From Rhodococcus sp. SGAir0479 (GTDB taxonomy: Bacteria > Actinomycetota > Actinomycetes > Mycobacteriales > Mycobacteriaceae), in the NCBI RefSeq assembly GCF_005484805.1, contig NZ_CP039432.1:310001-374000 (forward strand): DNA of 64,000 nucleotides, given 5' to 3'. The notes beneath the pieces were generated by a model that was not told where the DNA came from, searched no databases, and saw only the letters and a list, made by a program, of their open reading frames with translations. Position numbers and translations under genes: made by a program. Below, one piece after another: positions 17,117 to 26,049 of the stretch (positions within the stretch are counted from its first letter, which is position 1; each line of letters starts with the position of its first letter).

Positions 17117-17910
17117 CAGACGGCCACCGGCGCCTTGATCGCCGGGTGGTGCCGGTAGTCGACGATCTCGACGTCCTCGAAGGTGTAGTCGAAGATCGAG
17201 TCGCGCTTGTTCAGCTTCAGCGTCGGATAGGGGAGCGGCTCCCGGGAGAGCTGCTCGGTGACCTGGTCGACGTGGTTGTCGTAGATGTGGCAGTCCCCAC
17301 CGGTCCAGACGAAGTCGCCCACCTCGAGGCCGGCCTGCTGCGCCACCATGTGGGTCAGCAGCGCATAGCTGGCGATGTTGAACGGCACACCGAGGAACAG
17401 GTCCGCGCTGCGCTGGTACAGCTGGCAGCTGAGCTTGCCGTCGGCCACGTAGAACTGGAAGAACGCGTGGCACGGCTGCAGCGCCATGGCGTCGAGGTCG
17501 GCCACGTTCCACGCCGAGACGATGATCCGCCGCGAGTCCGGGTCGGTCTTCAGCGTCTCGATCACCTTGGTGATCTGGTCGATGTGCTCGCCCGACGGCG
17601 TGGGCCACGACCGCCACTGCACGCCGTACACCGGGCCCAGTTCGCCGTCGGCGTCCGCCCACTCGTCCCAGATGGTGACACCGTGTTCCTGCAGCCACGT
17701 GACGTTGGACTCGCCGCGCAGGAACCACAGCAGCTCGTACACCACCGACTTGAGGTGCACCTTCTTGGTGGTGATCAGCGGGAAGCCCTCGGCGAGGTCG
17801 AAACGCATCTGGTGCCCGAAGACACTGCGCGTCCCGGTTCCGGTGCGATCCGCCTTGGCGGTTCCGGTGTCCATGACCAGGCGCAGGAGATCTTCGTAGG
17901 GCGAGTGCAC
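17116..17910 (-). CDS. thyA: Thymidylate synthase
   Basis: This 264-residue enzyme makes dTMP from dUMP with methylene-tetrahydrofolate. The catalytic Cys147 lies in [12 protein letters not shown]. Other signatures are [29 protein letters not shown] and [20 protein letters not shown]. The start is placed at GTG 17910 (residues [12 protein letters not shown]), which gives the E. coli length; longer readings lack family similarity. First gene of thyA-folA. Confidence 0.96.
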   Translation of the reverse strand: MHSPYEDLLRLVMDTGTAKADRTGTGTRSVFGHQMRFDLAEGFPLITTKKVHLKSVVYELLWFLRGESNVTWLQEHGVTIWDEWADADGELGPVYGVQWRSWPTPSGEHIDQITKVIETLKTDPDSRRIIVSAWNVADLDAMALQPCHAFFQFYVADGKLSCQLYQRSADLFLGVPFNIASYALLTHMVAQQAGLEVGDFVWTGGDCHIYDNHVDQVTEQLSREPLPYPTLKLNKRDSIFDYTFEDVEIVDYRHHPAIKAPVAV

Positions 17911-17985
17911 GGGCCACAGTCTAGGCGGCTGCGCCACCCGTGCACCTTTCCGGTGGCGGCTGCTACCGAAAAGGCGCACGGGCGA

Positions 17986-17991
17986 TAGCCT
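17986..17991 (+). promoter_or_regulatory. -10-like element of a possible leaderless cobF mRNA
   Basis: TAGCCT lies 6 nt before the cobF ATG, the same spacing as at the Fpg-family and DUF222 genes. No convincing -35 was seen. Confidence 0.35.
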
Positions 17992-17997
17992 GCGCCC

Positions 17998-18771
17998 ATG
18001 CGTGAGCTCCTCGTGATCGGCATCGGTGCCGGCGACCCCGACCAGGTGACGATCCAGGCCGTCAAGGCGATGAACCGGGCTGACGTCTTCTTCGTCATCG
18101 GCAAGGGCGACGAGAAGCAGGAGCTGGTGGATCTGCGCACCACCATCCTGTCCGAGCACATGGACCGCGACTACCGCATCGTCGACATCCTCGACCCGCC
18201 CCGCGACCGCACGAACGTGCCATCTGTTCGCTCCGCAGGCTCCGCTCAGGCCGACTACGGCACTGTCGTCGACGACTGGCACGATCGGCGCGCGGAGATC
18301 TTCGAGGAGAAGTTCGCGGCGGAGGACGGCGTCGGCGCGATTCTGGTGTGGGGTGATCCGTCCCTCTACGACAGCACGTTGCGGATCGTCGAGCGGGTCC
18401 TGTCCCGGGGCAACGTCGCGTTCGACTACACGGTGATCCCCGGCGTGACGAGCATCCAGGCGCTCGCCGCACAGCACCGGATCGTGCTCAACCGGATCGG
18501 GGAACCCGTGCACGTCACCACCGGCCGGCGACTGCGCGAGGGCCTGCCCGACGGTGTCGGCACCGCGGTGGTGATGCTCGACGCCGAGTGCAGTTTCACC
18601 CACGTGCCCGGTGAGGACGCCGAGATCTGGTGGGGTGCGTACCTGGGGCTGCCCGACGAGGTCCTGATCTCCGGCAGGCTGCGCGAGGTGGAGGGCGAGA
18701 TCGTGCGCGTGCGCGCCGAACTGCGCGAGCGCAAGGGCTGGATCATGGACATCTACCTGATCAGACGCTGA
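17998..18771 (+). CDS. cobF: Precorrin-6A synthase (deacetylating)
   Basis: This 257-residue SAM-dependent methyltransferase of the tetrapyrrole methylase family acts in aerobic cobalamin ring synthesis. It opens with [23 protein letters not shown]. Further family motifs are [37 protein letters not shown] and a typical C-terminus ([12 protein letters not shown]). Residues near 73-84 (SVRSAGSAQ) look like a short insertion in a normally tight loop, encoded by a repeat-like DNA stretch at about 18216-18250. No other cobalamin gene is adjacent. Confidence 0.9.
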   Translation: MRELLVIGIGAGDPDQVTIQAVKAMNRADVFFVIGKGDEKQELVDLRTTILSEHMDRDYRIVDILDPPRDRTNVPSVRSAGSAQADYGTVVDDWHDRRAEIFEEKFAAEDGVGAILVWGDPSLYDSTLRIVERVLSRGNVAFDYTVIPGVTSIQALAAQHRIVLNRIGEPVHVTTGRRLREGLPDGVGTAVVMLDAECSFTHVPGEDAEIWWGAYLGLPDEVLISGRLREVEGEIVRVRAELRERKGWIMDIYLIRR

Positions 18772-18785
18772 GCCGCCTGCGGCTC
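18770..18785 (+). terminator. Possible weak terminator after cobF
   Basis: GAGCCG-CCTG-CGGCTC forms a 6-bp hairpin that includes the cobF stop and is followed by GCCTTCCC. It is weak, and may be part of the same repeat type seen inside cobF. Confidence 0.3.
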
Positions 18786-18876
18786 GCCTTCCCGACGCCG
18801 CGCGCGAAACCGCGTCCTGCGCGCGCGACATTGCGCGCGGGAGACGAATCCGCGCGCGGCTGTCGGCGCTCGGACC

Positions 18877-18882
18877 TACGCT
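18877..18882 (+). promoter_or_regulatory. -10-like element of a possible leaderless Fpg-family mRNA
   Basis: TACGCT lies 6 nt before the ATG at 18889, predicting transcription from the start codon. No Shine-Dalgarno sequence is visible. Confidence 0.4.
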
Positions 18883-18888
18883 GACCCC

Positions 18889-19755
18889 ATGCCCGAACTG
18901 CCCGAGGTGGAATCCCTGGCACAGTTCCTGCGTGACCACGCCGTGGGTGCGGTGGTGGGACGCGTCGACGTGGCCGCGTTGAGCGTGCTCAAGACGTTCG
19001 ATCCGCCCGTCACGGCGCTGCAGGGCCGCAACGTCACCGGCGCGCGACGGTTCGGCAAGCATCTCGCCCTGGACTGCGACGGGCTGTGGCTGATCACGCA
19101 CCTGTCCCGCGGCGGCTGGCTGCGCTGGATCGACAATCCCAGCCCGTCCCCGCCGAAACCGGGCAAGGGGCCGTTGGCGGTGCGCGTGCACTTCTTCACC
19201 CCGGACGGCGAGACACCCGCCTTCGACCTCACCGAGGCCGGAACCAAGAAGCGGTTGGCGGTGTGGGTGGTGACCGACCCGCAGTTGGTGCCGGGGATCG
19301 CGCGGTTGGGCCCCGACGCGCTCGAGCTCACCCGGGCGGATTTCGGGGAGATCCTGGCCGGTACGACCGCGCGGCTCAAGACCGCCCTGGTGGACCAGTC
19401 GCTGCTCGCCGGGATCGGCAACGCGTACTCCGACGAGATCCTGCACGCGGCGCGGCTGTCGCCGTTCGCGACCGCGGCCAAGCTCACCGCCGACGACGTC
19501 GATGTGCTGTACGACGCGATGCGCACGCAGCTCGAGGACGCCGTCGCCCGTTCGGTGGGACAGGAGGCGGCGCGCCTGAAGGGGGAGAAGCGCGCCGGGA
19601 TGAAGGTGCACGCGCGGACCGGGATGCCGTGCCCGGTGTGCGGGGACACGGTCCGGGAGGTGGCGTACGCCGAGCGATCGTTCCAGTACTGCCCGACATG
19701 TCAGACCGGCGGCAGGATCCTCGCCGACCGCCGGATGTCGCGGCTACTGAAGTAG
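18889..19755 (+). CDS. Fpg/Nei-family DNA glycosylase
   Basis: This 288-residue enzyme starts [13 protein letters not shown], giving the N-terminal Pro nucleophile and catalytic Glu of the Fpg/Nei family. It has the helix-two-turn-helix segment ([24 protein letters not shown]), a Lys-rich region ([15 protein letters not shown]) and a C-terminal zinc finger (CPVCGD then CPTCQTGG). It removes oxidised bases in base-excision repair. The Rv0944 locus in M. tuberculosis holds a related gene. Its 3' end overlaps the convergent GtrA gene by 12 nt. Confidence 0.9.
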   Translation: MPELPEVESLAQFLRDHAVGAVVGRVDVAALSVLKTFDPPVTALQGRNVTGARRFGKHLALDCDGLWLITHLSRGGWLRWIDNPSPSPPKPGKGPLAVRVHFFTPDGETPAFDLTEAGTKKRLAVWVVTDPQLVPGIARLGPDALELTRADFGEILAGTTARLKTALVDQSLLAGIGNAYSDEILHAARLSPFATAAKLTADDVDVLYDAMRTQLEDAVARSVGQEAARLKGEKRAGMKVHARTGMPCPVCGDTVREVAYAERSFQYCPTCQTGGRILADRRMSRLLK

Positions 19756-20178
19756 CACCTGGCGGCGCCCGAACACCCAGCCCCGCAGCGCGACGAACCG
19801 CAACCCGCCGACCACCGCGCTGACGCCGATCACCAGCGCGATCGACACGAGTCCGGTGGCGCCGGGGAAGAAGAAGTGCAGCAGTGCCAGGGCGAGCGAG
19901 CTGACCAGCAGACCGAGGAGCGCGAGCGCGCCGCCCTCCCACTGTGCGGCGAACCACGGCACCCGGTCGGCGGCGCGGAACGTGCGGCGACGGTGCAGTT
20001 CGTTCGCGAGCATCGTGCTGGTCGCCACGCCCACCGCGTTCGCCAGGAACGTCCCGTACGCGTCGAGAACGACGAACGACAGCGCGTACAGGACATTGCT
20101 CGATCCGCCGACGAGGGCGAACCGGCTCAGCTGGGCGACCCATCCGTCGCCGCCCAGACGCAGGTCGAGCATCGACAT
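19744..20178 (-). CDS. GtrA-family small membrane protein
   Basis: This 144-residue protein has four predicted helices (FALVGGSSNVLYALSFVVL; FLANAVGVATSTMLANEL; ALALLGLLVSSLALALLHF; IALVIGVSAVVGGLRFVAL) and the family motif NELHRRRTF. GtrA-like proteins are thought to flip or help transfer polyprenyl-linked sugars; in mycobacteria Rv3789 is linked to arabinan synthesis. The start at 20178 has GGGAGACC upstream. A perfect palindrome lies in its promoter. Confidence 0.85.
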   Translation of the reverse strand: MSMLDLRLGGDGWVAQLSRFALVGGSSNVLYALSFVVLDAYGTFLANAVGVATSTMLANELHRRRTFRAADRVPWFAAQWEGGALALLGLLVSSLALALLHFFFPGATGLVSIALVIGVSAVVGGLRFVALRGWVFGRRQVLLQ

Positions 20179-20204
20179 CGAGGTCTCCCACAGCCTGAAA
20201 TTTG

Positions 20205-20219
20205 GTTGCGATTCGCAAC
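20205..20219. promoter_or_regulatory. Palindromic operator candidate upstream of the GtrA gene
   Basis: GTTGCGA-T-TCGCAAC is a perfect 7+7 inverted repeat. On the minus strand it follows a TATACC -10-like sequence and lies about 27 nt before the GtrA start, where a repressor could block transcription. Confidence 0.45.
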
Positions 20220-20236
20220 GGTATATCAACGCGCAC

Positions 20237-21709
20237 TCAATGCCGGTGTCGGTATCCGCGCCACGCCACGCGTCGGGCCCGCAGCGGGTCGGATTCGACA
20301 CGGCAGTTCTCGTCGATGATCAGCGTCTCGCGGCCGTCGACGGAGTACCGCGGCCAGTCGCCGAGCGGCCGTCCGGTTCGCGCGAAAGCGAGCCAGTGTC
20401 GCTGCACCGTGTCGGTCACCACTCGCAGTCCGCGACGCCCACCGAGCGCCGTCGTGAACCGGGTCGTGGGCCCGCGGGTGCCGAACACGGCCGGCAGTTC
20501 GGTGGCATGGGTGGCGCCCAGGCCGAGTATCCGCAGCAGTGGCGGCGCGAAGTCGTACCGGTACATGTACGTGTCGCTGTGCCGGGTGTGCGCGTGGGCA
20601 CACCGCAGCGACGGCTCCCAGAACACGACGTCACCGCCCAGGTCCGCGGCCGCCCGCCGGCCGGGATAGCCCGGGTACGCCGCGAGCACCCGGCGCACGA
20701 TCGCCGGGTCGGTCCGTTCGAACATCTTCGCGATCCGCGTCGGGTCCGTCGGGAGGATGTCGAGCATCCGCGGGAAGATTCGTCCTTCCTGCGCGTTGGT
20801 GCCGATGAGCAGCGGCACGCGGTGGTCGGTGCCGGATTCGAACGCCTCCAGCGGATGCTCGGGGAGCACCCGACCGTCGGCGACCGGCGCGAACGGCCGC
20901 ACCCCGGGAACCTCGTCGGCCGCCCGGGCGCTGAGTGTCGACGCGACACGGACCAGGTCGCCGGGAGCGGCCGTCGTGAGGTAGCGGGCGGCGTCGGCGC
21001 GCGGCACGTCGGCGATGGCGAGGAACTCGCGCGCCCATCGGGCGGCCAGGGCCGTGCCGTTGGACGTCGCCGGCGGCGGACTCTGCGCGATGGCGCGAGC
21101 GAAGAGTCCCCGGGTCGCCGGTGTACACAGCAGAGTCATGACGGCGTCCGCGCCCGCCGATTCGCCGAACAGCGTGACGTTGTCGGGGTCGCCCCCGAAC
21201 GCGGCGATGTTCCGCTGCACCCACTCGAGAGCGGCGATCTGGTCGCGCAGCCCGAGATTGACATCGAAAGGTCTAGTCGGCGTGGCGAATTCGCGGAAGT
21301 CGAGGTAACCGAGCGCGCCGAGGCGATAGCCCAGCGACACGAAGACGACGTCGCCACGACGGACCAGCGCGGCACCGCTGTACATCGGCGCCGCCGCCGT
21401 CCCGGCAGTGTGGGCGCCGCCGTGGATGTAGACCATGACCGGCCGGGCGACGGCGCTGGGTTCCGCCCGGCGTAGGACGTTGAGCGTGAGGCAGTCCTCG
21501 TCGCCGCGTCGACGCTCTTGCGGTGCCGGGGAGCCGAATTCCGTGGCCGCGCGCACGCCGGTCCACGGAGCGACGGGTTGCGGTGCGCGCAGGCGCAGCC
21601 GCCCGACCGGGGGCGCGGCGTAAGGGATTGCGCGCCACGACAGCAGGTCCCGGCGGCGTCGACCGCGAACGACCCCGTCGGCGAAGGAGACGTCGACGTC
21701 GTCGGTCAC
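20237..21709 (-). CDS. Type-B carboxylesterase, second of a tandem pair
   Basis: This 490-residue alpha/beta hydrolase has nucleophile Ser184 in FGESAGADAV, an oxyanion HGGAH near residue 99 and EDCLTLNV near 71. The start is the GTG at 21709, which overlaps the stop of the upstream esterase (GTGA). Type-B esterases cleave carboxyl esters, and mycobacterial relatives act on lipids or xenobiotics. No signal peptide is present, so it is cytosolic. About half its residues match the upstream paralogue. Confidence 0.88.
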   Translation of the reverse strand: MTDDVDVSFADGVVRGRRRRDLLSWRAIPYAAPPVGRLRLRAPQPVAPWTGVRAATEFGSPAPQERRRGDEDCLTLNVLRRAEPSAVARPVMVYIHGGAHTAGTAAAPMYSGAALVRRGDVVFVSLGYRLGALGYLDFREFATPTRPFDVNLGLRDQIAALEWVQRNIAAFGGDPDNVTLFGESAGADAVMTLLCTPATRGLFARAIAQSPPPATSNGTALAARWAREFLAIADVPRADAARYLTTAAPGDLVRVASTLSARAADEVPGVRPFAPVADGRVLPEHPLEAFESGTDHRVPLLIGTNAQEGRIFPRMLDILPTDPTRIAKMFERTDPAIVRRVLAAYPGYPGRRAAADLGGDVVFWEPSLRCAHAHTRHSDTYMYRYDFAPPLLRILGLGATHATELPAVFGTRGPTTRFTTALGGRRGLRVVTDTVQRHWLAFARTGRPLGDWPRYSVDGRETLIIDENCRVESDPLRARRVAWRGYRHRH

Positions 21710-23244
21710 CGATCGGACTCGCGGTCCGCGGCGCCCTCCCCGACGTACCCGCGGTAGTCGGCCCACGCCAGGCGGCGATCCCGGCCCGGGTCCCGCTCGA
21801 CCCGGGCGGGCGCGTCGAAGATCAGTGTGCGCCGGTGCTGCGCGTCGTACCTCGGCCACCACGGCTCCGGTACGCCGTTGCGCGCGAAAGCAATCCAGTT
21901 CTCCTGCATCCGGTCGGTCACGGCCCGCAGCCCGCTGCGTCCGCCGGGGGCGGTCAGGGCGCGTCCCACGGCGGAGTCGCCGTAGCCGAAGACGGCGATC
22001 ATCTCCAGCGCGTGGGTGGCGCCCAGTCCGAGCCAGTGCATCAGCCGGGGCGCGTAGTCGAATCGGTAGCTGTACGTGGCAGCGTGCGCGGAGTGTGCGT
22101 CGGCAATGTCGATCGAGGGCTTCCAGAAGGTCAGATCACCGCCCAACGCGATGGCCGCCGCCGGCGCGGGATACCCCGGGTAGGCGGCCAGGATGCGTTC
22201 ACGGGCGTCGGGATCGGTGAGCGCGAACATCGCGTCGATGCGGGCCGCGTCCGTGGGCAGGCCGTCCATCAACCTGGGGAACAGCGCGCCCTCACGGGCG
22301 TTGGTGCCGATGATCATCGGCATCGGGTGGGCGGTCCCGTCGGTGAACGCCTGCAGCGGTGCGGTGGGCAGGAAGTCGCCGTCCACGACCGGGCCGAACG
22401 GGTGCAGTCCGGGGGTGTCGGCCAGTGTCTTCGCGCTCAATCGTCGTGCAGCCCGGCCGAGTTCGGCGGGTGTCGCGAGGTCGAGTGCGCGACTCGCCTC
22501 GCCACGGTCGGCGCCGAGCAGGTCCAGGAACTGACGTGCCGACTCTCGCGCGCGCTGCGCCTCGTTCACCAGCACCGGGGCGGCACTTTCGGCGATGGCG
22601 CGGGCGAACAGCCCCTGCGCCGTCGGCGTCGCCATGAGTGTGGTCACCGAGGTGCCACCCGCGGACTCGCCGAACACGGTCACGTTGCCGGGATCGCCGC
22701 CGAACGCCGCGATGTTGCGTTGCACCCACTCCAGCGCGGCCACCTGGTCGCGCAGTCCGAGGTTGGCGTCGAACGGCCGATCCGCCGTCGAGAACTCCCG
22801 GAAATCCAGGAAACCGAGCGCACCCAGCCGATAGTTCACCGACACGTAGACGATGTCACCGCGGCGGACGAGCCGGTCGCCGCGGTAGAGACCCATCGCG
22901 GTGGTGCCGATCACGAACGCGCCCCCGTGGACGAACACCATCACCGGCCGCGGCTTCGTGCTCGCCGTCGCCGGTGCCACGACGTTGAGCGTGAGACAGT
23001 CCTCGGAGATCGGCTGGTACTTCCCCGGCCGCAGCGCGGTCCCCATCCGGGGCTGCGGCGCGGCGGCACCGAACTCGGTGGCGTCGCGGACCCCGGTCCA
23101 CGGCTCCACCGGTTGCGGTGCCCGCAGCCGCAGCGGCCCCACCGGCGCAGCCGCGAACGGGATGCCACGCCACGTCAGCAGGTCTCCGAGCCGACGACCC
23201 CGCACGACGCCGTCGGCGGTGGTCACGTCCAGTCTCGACGTCAT
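21706..23244 (-). CDS. Type-B carboxylesterase, first of a tandem pair
   Basis: This 512-residue esterase has nucleophile Ser194 in FGESAGGTSV, an oxyanion HGGAF at about 107-110 and EDCLTLNV at 81-88. Long shared blocks such as LEWVQRNIAAFGGDP show recent duplication with the downstream gene, which it overlaps by 4 nt. It is cytosolic. Substrates are unknown; the neighbouring acyl-CoA ligase suggests that acids released by the esterases could be CoA-activated. Confidence 0.9.
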   Translation of the reverse strand: MTSRLDVTTADGVVRGRRLGDLLTWRGIPFAAAPVGPLRLRAPQPVEPWTGVRDATEFGAAAPQPRMGTALRPGKYQPISEDCLTLNVVAPATASTKPRPVMVFVHGGAFVIGTTAMGLYRGDRLVRRGDIVYVSVNYRLGALGFLDFREFSTADRPFDANLGLRDQVAALEWVQRNIAAFGGDPGNVTVFGESAGGTSVTTLMATPTAQGLFARAIAESAAPVLVNEAQRARESARQFLDLLGADRGEASRALDLATPAELGRAARRLSAKTLADTPGLHPFGPVVDGDFLPTAPLQAFTDGTAHPMPMIIGTNAREGALFPRLMDGLPTDAARIDAMFALTDPDARERILAAYPGYPAPAAAIALGGDLTFWKPSIDIADAHSAHAATYSYRFDYAPRLMHWLGLGATHALEMIAVFGYGDSAVGRALTAPGGRSGLRAVTDRMQENWIAFARNGVPEPWWPRYDAQHRRTLIFDAPARVERDPGRDRRLAWADYRGYVGEGAADRESDR

Positions 23245-23292
23245 GGCCGCGACTATACGTCGGCTCGGGCCCGCATTCCGTGGCTCGACGCC

Positions 23293-24951
23293 TCAGATCA
23301 GGATCTGCTTGCGCATCGTCTTACCGGTCGCGTTGCGCGGCAGCGGTTCCTCGGTGATCCGCCACCGGGTGGGCACCTTGAAGTACGCGAGCCGGTCCGC
23401 TGCGAAGGCCCGGAGTTCGTCCTCGGTCACCGTCGTCCCGGGGCGCGGCACGACGACCGCCGCGACCTCCTGCCCGAGGTCGGGATGGTCGACACCCACC
23501 ACGGCGCACTCGGCAACCGCCGGATGTTCGTCGAGGCACTGCTCGATCTCGACGGGGTAGACGTTCTCGCCGCCCCGCAGGATCAGATCCGAGCGCCGGC
23601 CGGTGAGCCGGACCATGCCGTTCTCGATGACGCCGAAGTCACCGGTGTGCAGCCACCGACCCGCCCGGATCGCGTCGGCGGTCGCGGCGTCGTTCTCCCA
23701 GTACCCGAGCATCACGTACGGGCTACGGACGCAGATCTCGCCCTCGGTTCCGTCGGGCACCGGTTCGCCGAAGGGATCGCGAATCTCCACGGCGACACCG
23801 ATGATCGGCCGGCCCAACGTGCCGGGGAACGCCTGCAGGTCCATCGGAGTGGCCACCGAGATCGCGGTGCTGCACTCGGTGAGGCCGTAGCTGTCGACCA
23901 GCGCGTTGGCGGCGAAGGGCAGCTTCTCGCGGAGGCGCTGCTGGAAGCCGGGGGAGGACGGCGCCGATGCGAGGGCGAACGCCGTGAGCGACGACGTGTC
24001 GTAACGGGTGACGTCCTCGTGCTCGAGCAGACGACCCGCCATCGTCGGGACGGCGCCCCAGTTGGTGACCTTCTCCCGCTCGATGAGCGCCAGCACGCGG
24101 TCGGCGTCGAACGACCCCTGGTGGATCACCACGGCGCTGCCGGTCGCCAGCCGGGGGACGACCAGGTTGTGCAGGCTCGCGATGTGGAACAGCGGTGACG
24201 TCAGCAGGTAGCGCAGATCGCTCGGGCCGTCGCTGACCGGGTTGCCGCTGAACGCCGCGGCGAGGGCGTCGCTGTAGCGGTGGTACTCGATGACGGACAA
24301 CAGGTTCCGGTGCGAATGCACCGCGCCCTTGGGGCGACCGCTGGTGCCGCTGGTGTAGAGAATCACCGCCGGATCGTCCTCGGCCACGTCGGTGCGCGGC
24401 AGGTCGGCGTCGGCGAACTCGGAGATCAGGCGGGGGACGTCGTCCTCCATCGTCAGGACCGGGACATCGATGTCGAGGCCGTCGAGGAGGGCGGCACGCT
24501 TGGCGTCGACCACGAGCACCGCGGGGCGCACGTGGCCCACGCCGTACTCGATCTCCCGCGGCACCCACCACGCGTTGAAACCGACCGCGATCGCACCCAG
24601 GGCCTGCGCGGCCCAGAACGACTCCACCCACTCCGGAGTGTTGGCGGCCAGGATCCCGATCCGGTCGCCCTTGCCGACGCCGTAGCGCTCGCGCAATGCG
24701 GTGGCGAACGCGGCGACGGCGCGCAGGTGCTCGGCGTAGCTGATCCGTCGATCCTCGGTGACGAGGTAGTCCCGGTCGCCGTACGCGGCGGAGGCCGCGA
24801 GGACGTCACCCAGGGACTTGTCGCGGTTCTTCATCACCGGCATCCGGACTCCGAGCACGTCCTCCGGGACGAGTTCGAATCGCCCACCGGGCCCCGTCAA
24901 TTCGGCCATGACCGACGCAATGTATGCCTGGGGGTCGACAGACTTGGTCAC
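23293..24951 (-). CDS. AMP-forming acyl-CoA synthetase/ligase
   Basis: This 552-residue adenylate-forming enzyme has the P-loop [12 protein letters not shown] at about 199-210, the YGLTECS motif, the GDFGVIENG hinge region and the [13 protein letters not shown] signature. The C-terminal catalytic Lys is in [14 protein letters not shown]. It activates a carboxylate with ATP and transfers it to CoA, probably a medium or long fatty acid or aromatic acid. It lies 48 bp from the esterase pair and may be the first gene of that operon. Confidence 0.9.
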   Translation of the reverse strand: MTKSVDPQAYIASVMAELTGPGGRFELVPEDVLGVRMPVMKNRDKSLGDVLAASAAYGDRDYLVTEDRRISYAEHLRAVAAFATALRERYGVGKGDRIGILAANTPEWVESFWAAQALGAIAVGFNAWWVPREIEYGVGHVRPAVLVVDAKRAALLDGLDIDVPVLTMEDDVPRLISEFADADLPRTDVAEDDPAVILYTSGTSGRPKGAVHSHRNLLSVIEYHRYSDALAAAFSGNPVSDGPSDLRYLLTSPLFHIASLHNLVVPRLATGSAVVIHQGSFDADRVLALIEREKVTNWGAVPTMAGRLLEHEDVTRYDTSSLTAFALASAPSSPGFQQRLREKLPFAANALVDSYGLTECSTAISVATPMDLQAFPGTLGRPIIGVAVEIRDPFGEPVPDGTEGEICVRSPYVMLGYWENDAATADAIRAGRWLHTGDFGVIENGMVRLTGRRSDLILRGGENVYPVEIEQCLDEHPAVAECAVVGVDHPDLGQEVAAVVVPRPGTTVTEDELRAFAADRLAYFKVPTRWRITEEPLPRNATGKTMRKQILI

Positions 24952-25077
24952 GAATGGTTCCTTTCGACGTCGAACAGGGCGGAAGTGACGTGCGTCATAG
25001 TTCGGTCTGGCCGATCGCCTGTCAAGGGAGGTCTCGGTGAGTGGATGAGCCCTCGACCGGTGCGCGCCGGCGTCCGC

Positions 25078-26049
25078 TCAGTGCCGACCGGGCAGATCCA
25101 CCTCGTCGGGGGACTTGTCGTCGCGCAGGCCCTTCCAACTGGGATGCCGCAGGCTCCCGCCCGCGTACTCGCGGTACTCGACGTCGCCGACCAGTTCGGG
25201 TTCGACCCAGTGCGCGCCCTTGGTGTCGCGCGTCGGTGGCGGCGCGGCCAGCGGACTCGTCGGCCGCTCCAACGTCTTCAGCAGCTGCCGCAGCGACCGG
25301 CGGGTGGCGCTGCTGAAGCCGGTGCCCACGTGGCCGATGTAGACCAGGCGGCCGTCGTCGTCGTACGCGCCCAGCAGCAGCGACCCGACGCCGTGACTCG
25401 CGGCGCCCGTGCCGTCGACCCACCCGACGACGATGCCCTCGGTGTTGCTCCGCAGCGGCGTCTTGATCCAGGCCGGGGCGCGCCGGCCGGGCGCGTACGT
25501 CGAGTCGACCTGCTTGGCGACCACGCCCTCGAGGTGGTGCTCGCGGGCCAGGGCCAGCATCCGGTCCCCGTCGACGCCGGTCCAGAACGGGGGCACCTGC
25601 ACGCGGGTACCGGACAACCCCAGGCCGTCGAGCAGCTTGCGGCGCTCCAGGTAGGGCAGGTGCACGGTCTGCTCGCCGTCCAGCGCGAGGACGTCGAACG
25701 CGTAGTACGTGACGGGAAAGTCGTTGCGCAGCTGCGTCGTCGGACGCAGTACGTGCATCCGCCGCTGCAGCCGAGCGAACGACGGACGCCCGTGCCGGTC
25801 GAGCGCCACGACCTCGCCGTCCAACACGGCCTCGTGGTCGGCGACGGCCTCGGCCAGCGGCTCGAGCAGCTCGGGGAACGCGCCGGTGACGTCGTTGCCG
25901 TTCCGGCTGAACAACCGGACGCCGTCGACCCCGACGTCGGCCACGGCCCGCTGCCCGTCCCACTTCATCTCGAAGGCCCAGCCGTCACCGTCCGGCGGCT
26001 GACCGAGCGTGGCCAGCATCGGGGACGGTGGCGCGGGCGGCGGGTTCAT
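25078..26049 (-). CDS. ATP-dependent DNA ligase (LigC / LigD ligase-domain type)
   Basis: This 323-residue ligase has adenylation motif I EMKWDGQR with catalytic Lys29, motif III-like YYAFDVLALDG, motif IV LEGVVAKQVDSTY and motif V WIKTPLR, followed by an OB-fold. It lacks polymerase and nuclease domains, so it resembles stand-alone LigC rather than full LigD. No Ku gene is near. The ATG overlaps the upstream reductase stop by 4 nt. These ligases act in break or gap repair. Confidence 0.88.
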   Translation of the reverse strand: MNPPPAPPSPMLATLGQPPDGDGWAFEMKWDGQRAVADVGVDGVRLFSRNGNDVTGAFPELLEPLAEAVADHEAVLDGEVVALDRHGRPSFARLQRRMHVLRPTTQLRNDFPVTYYAFDVLALDGEQTVHLPYLERRKLLDGLGLSGTRVQVPPFWTGVDGDRMLALAREHHLEGVVAKQVDSTYAPGRRAPAWIKTPLRSNTEGIVVGWVDGTGAASHGVGSLLLGAYDDDGRLVYIGHVGTGFSSATRRSLRQLLKTLERPTSPLAAPPPTRDTKGAHWVEPELVGDVEYREYAGGSLRHPSWKGLRDDKSPDEVDLPGRH

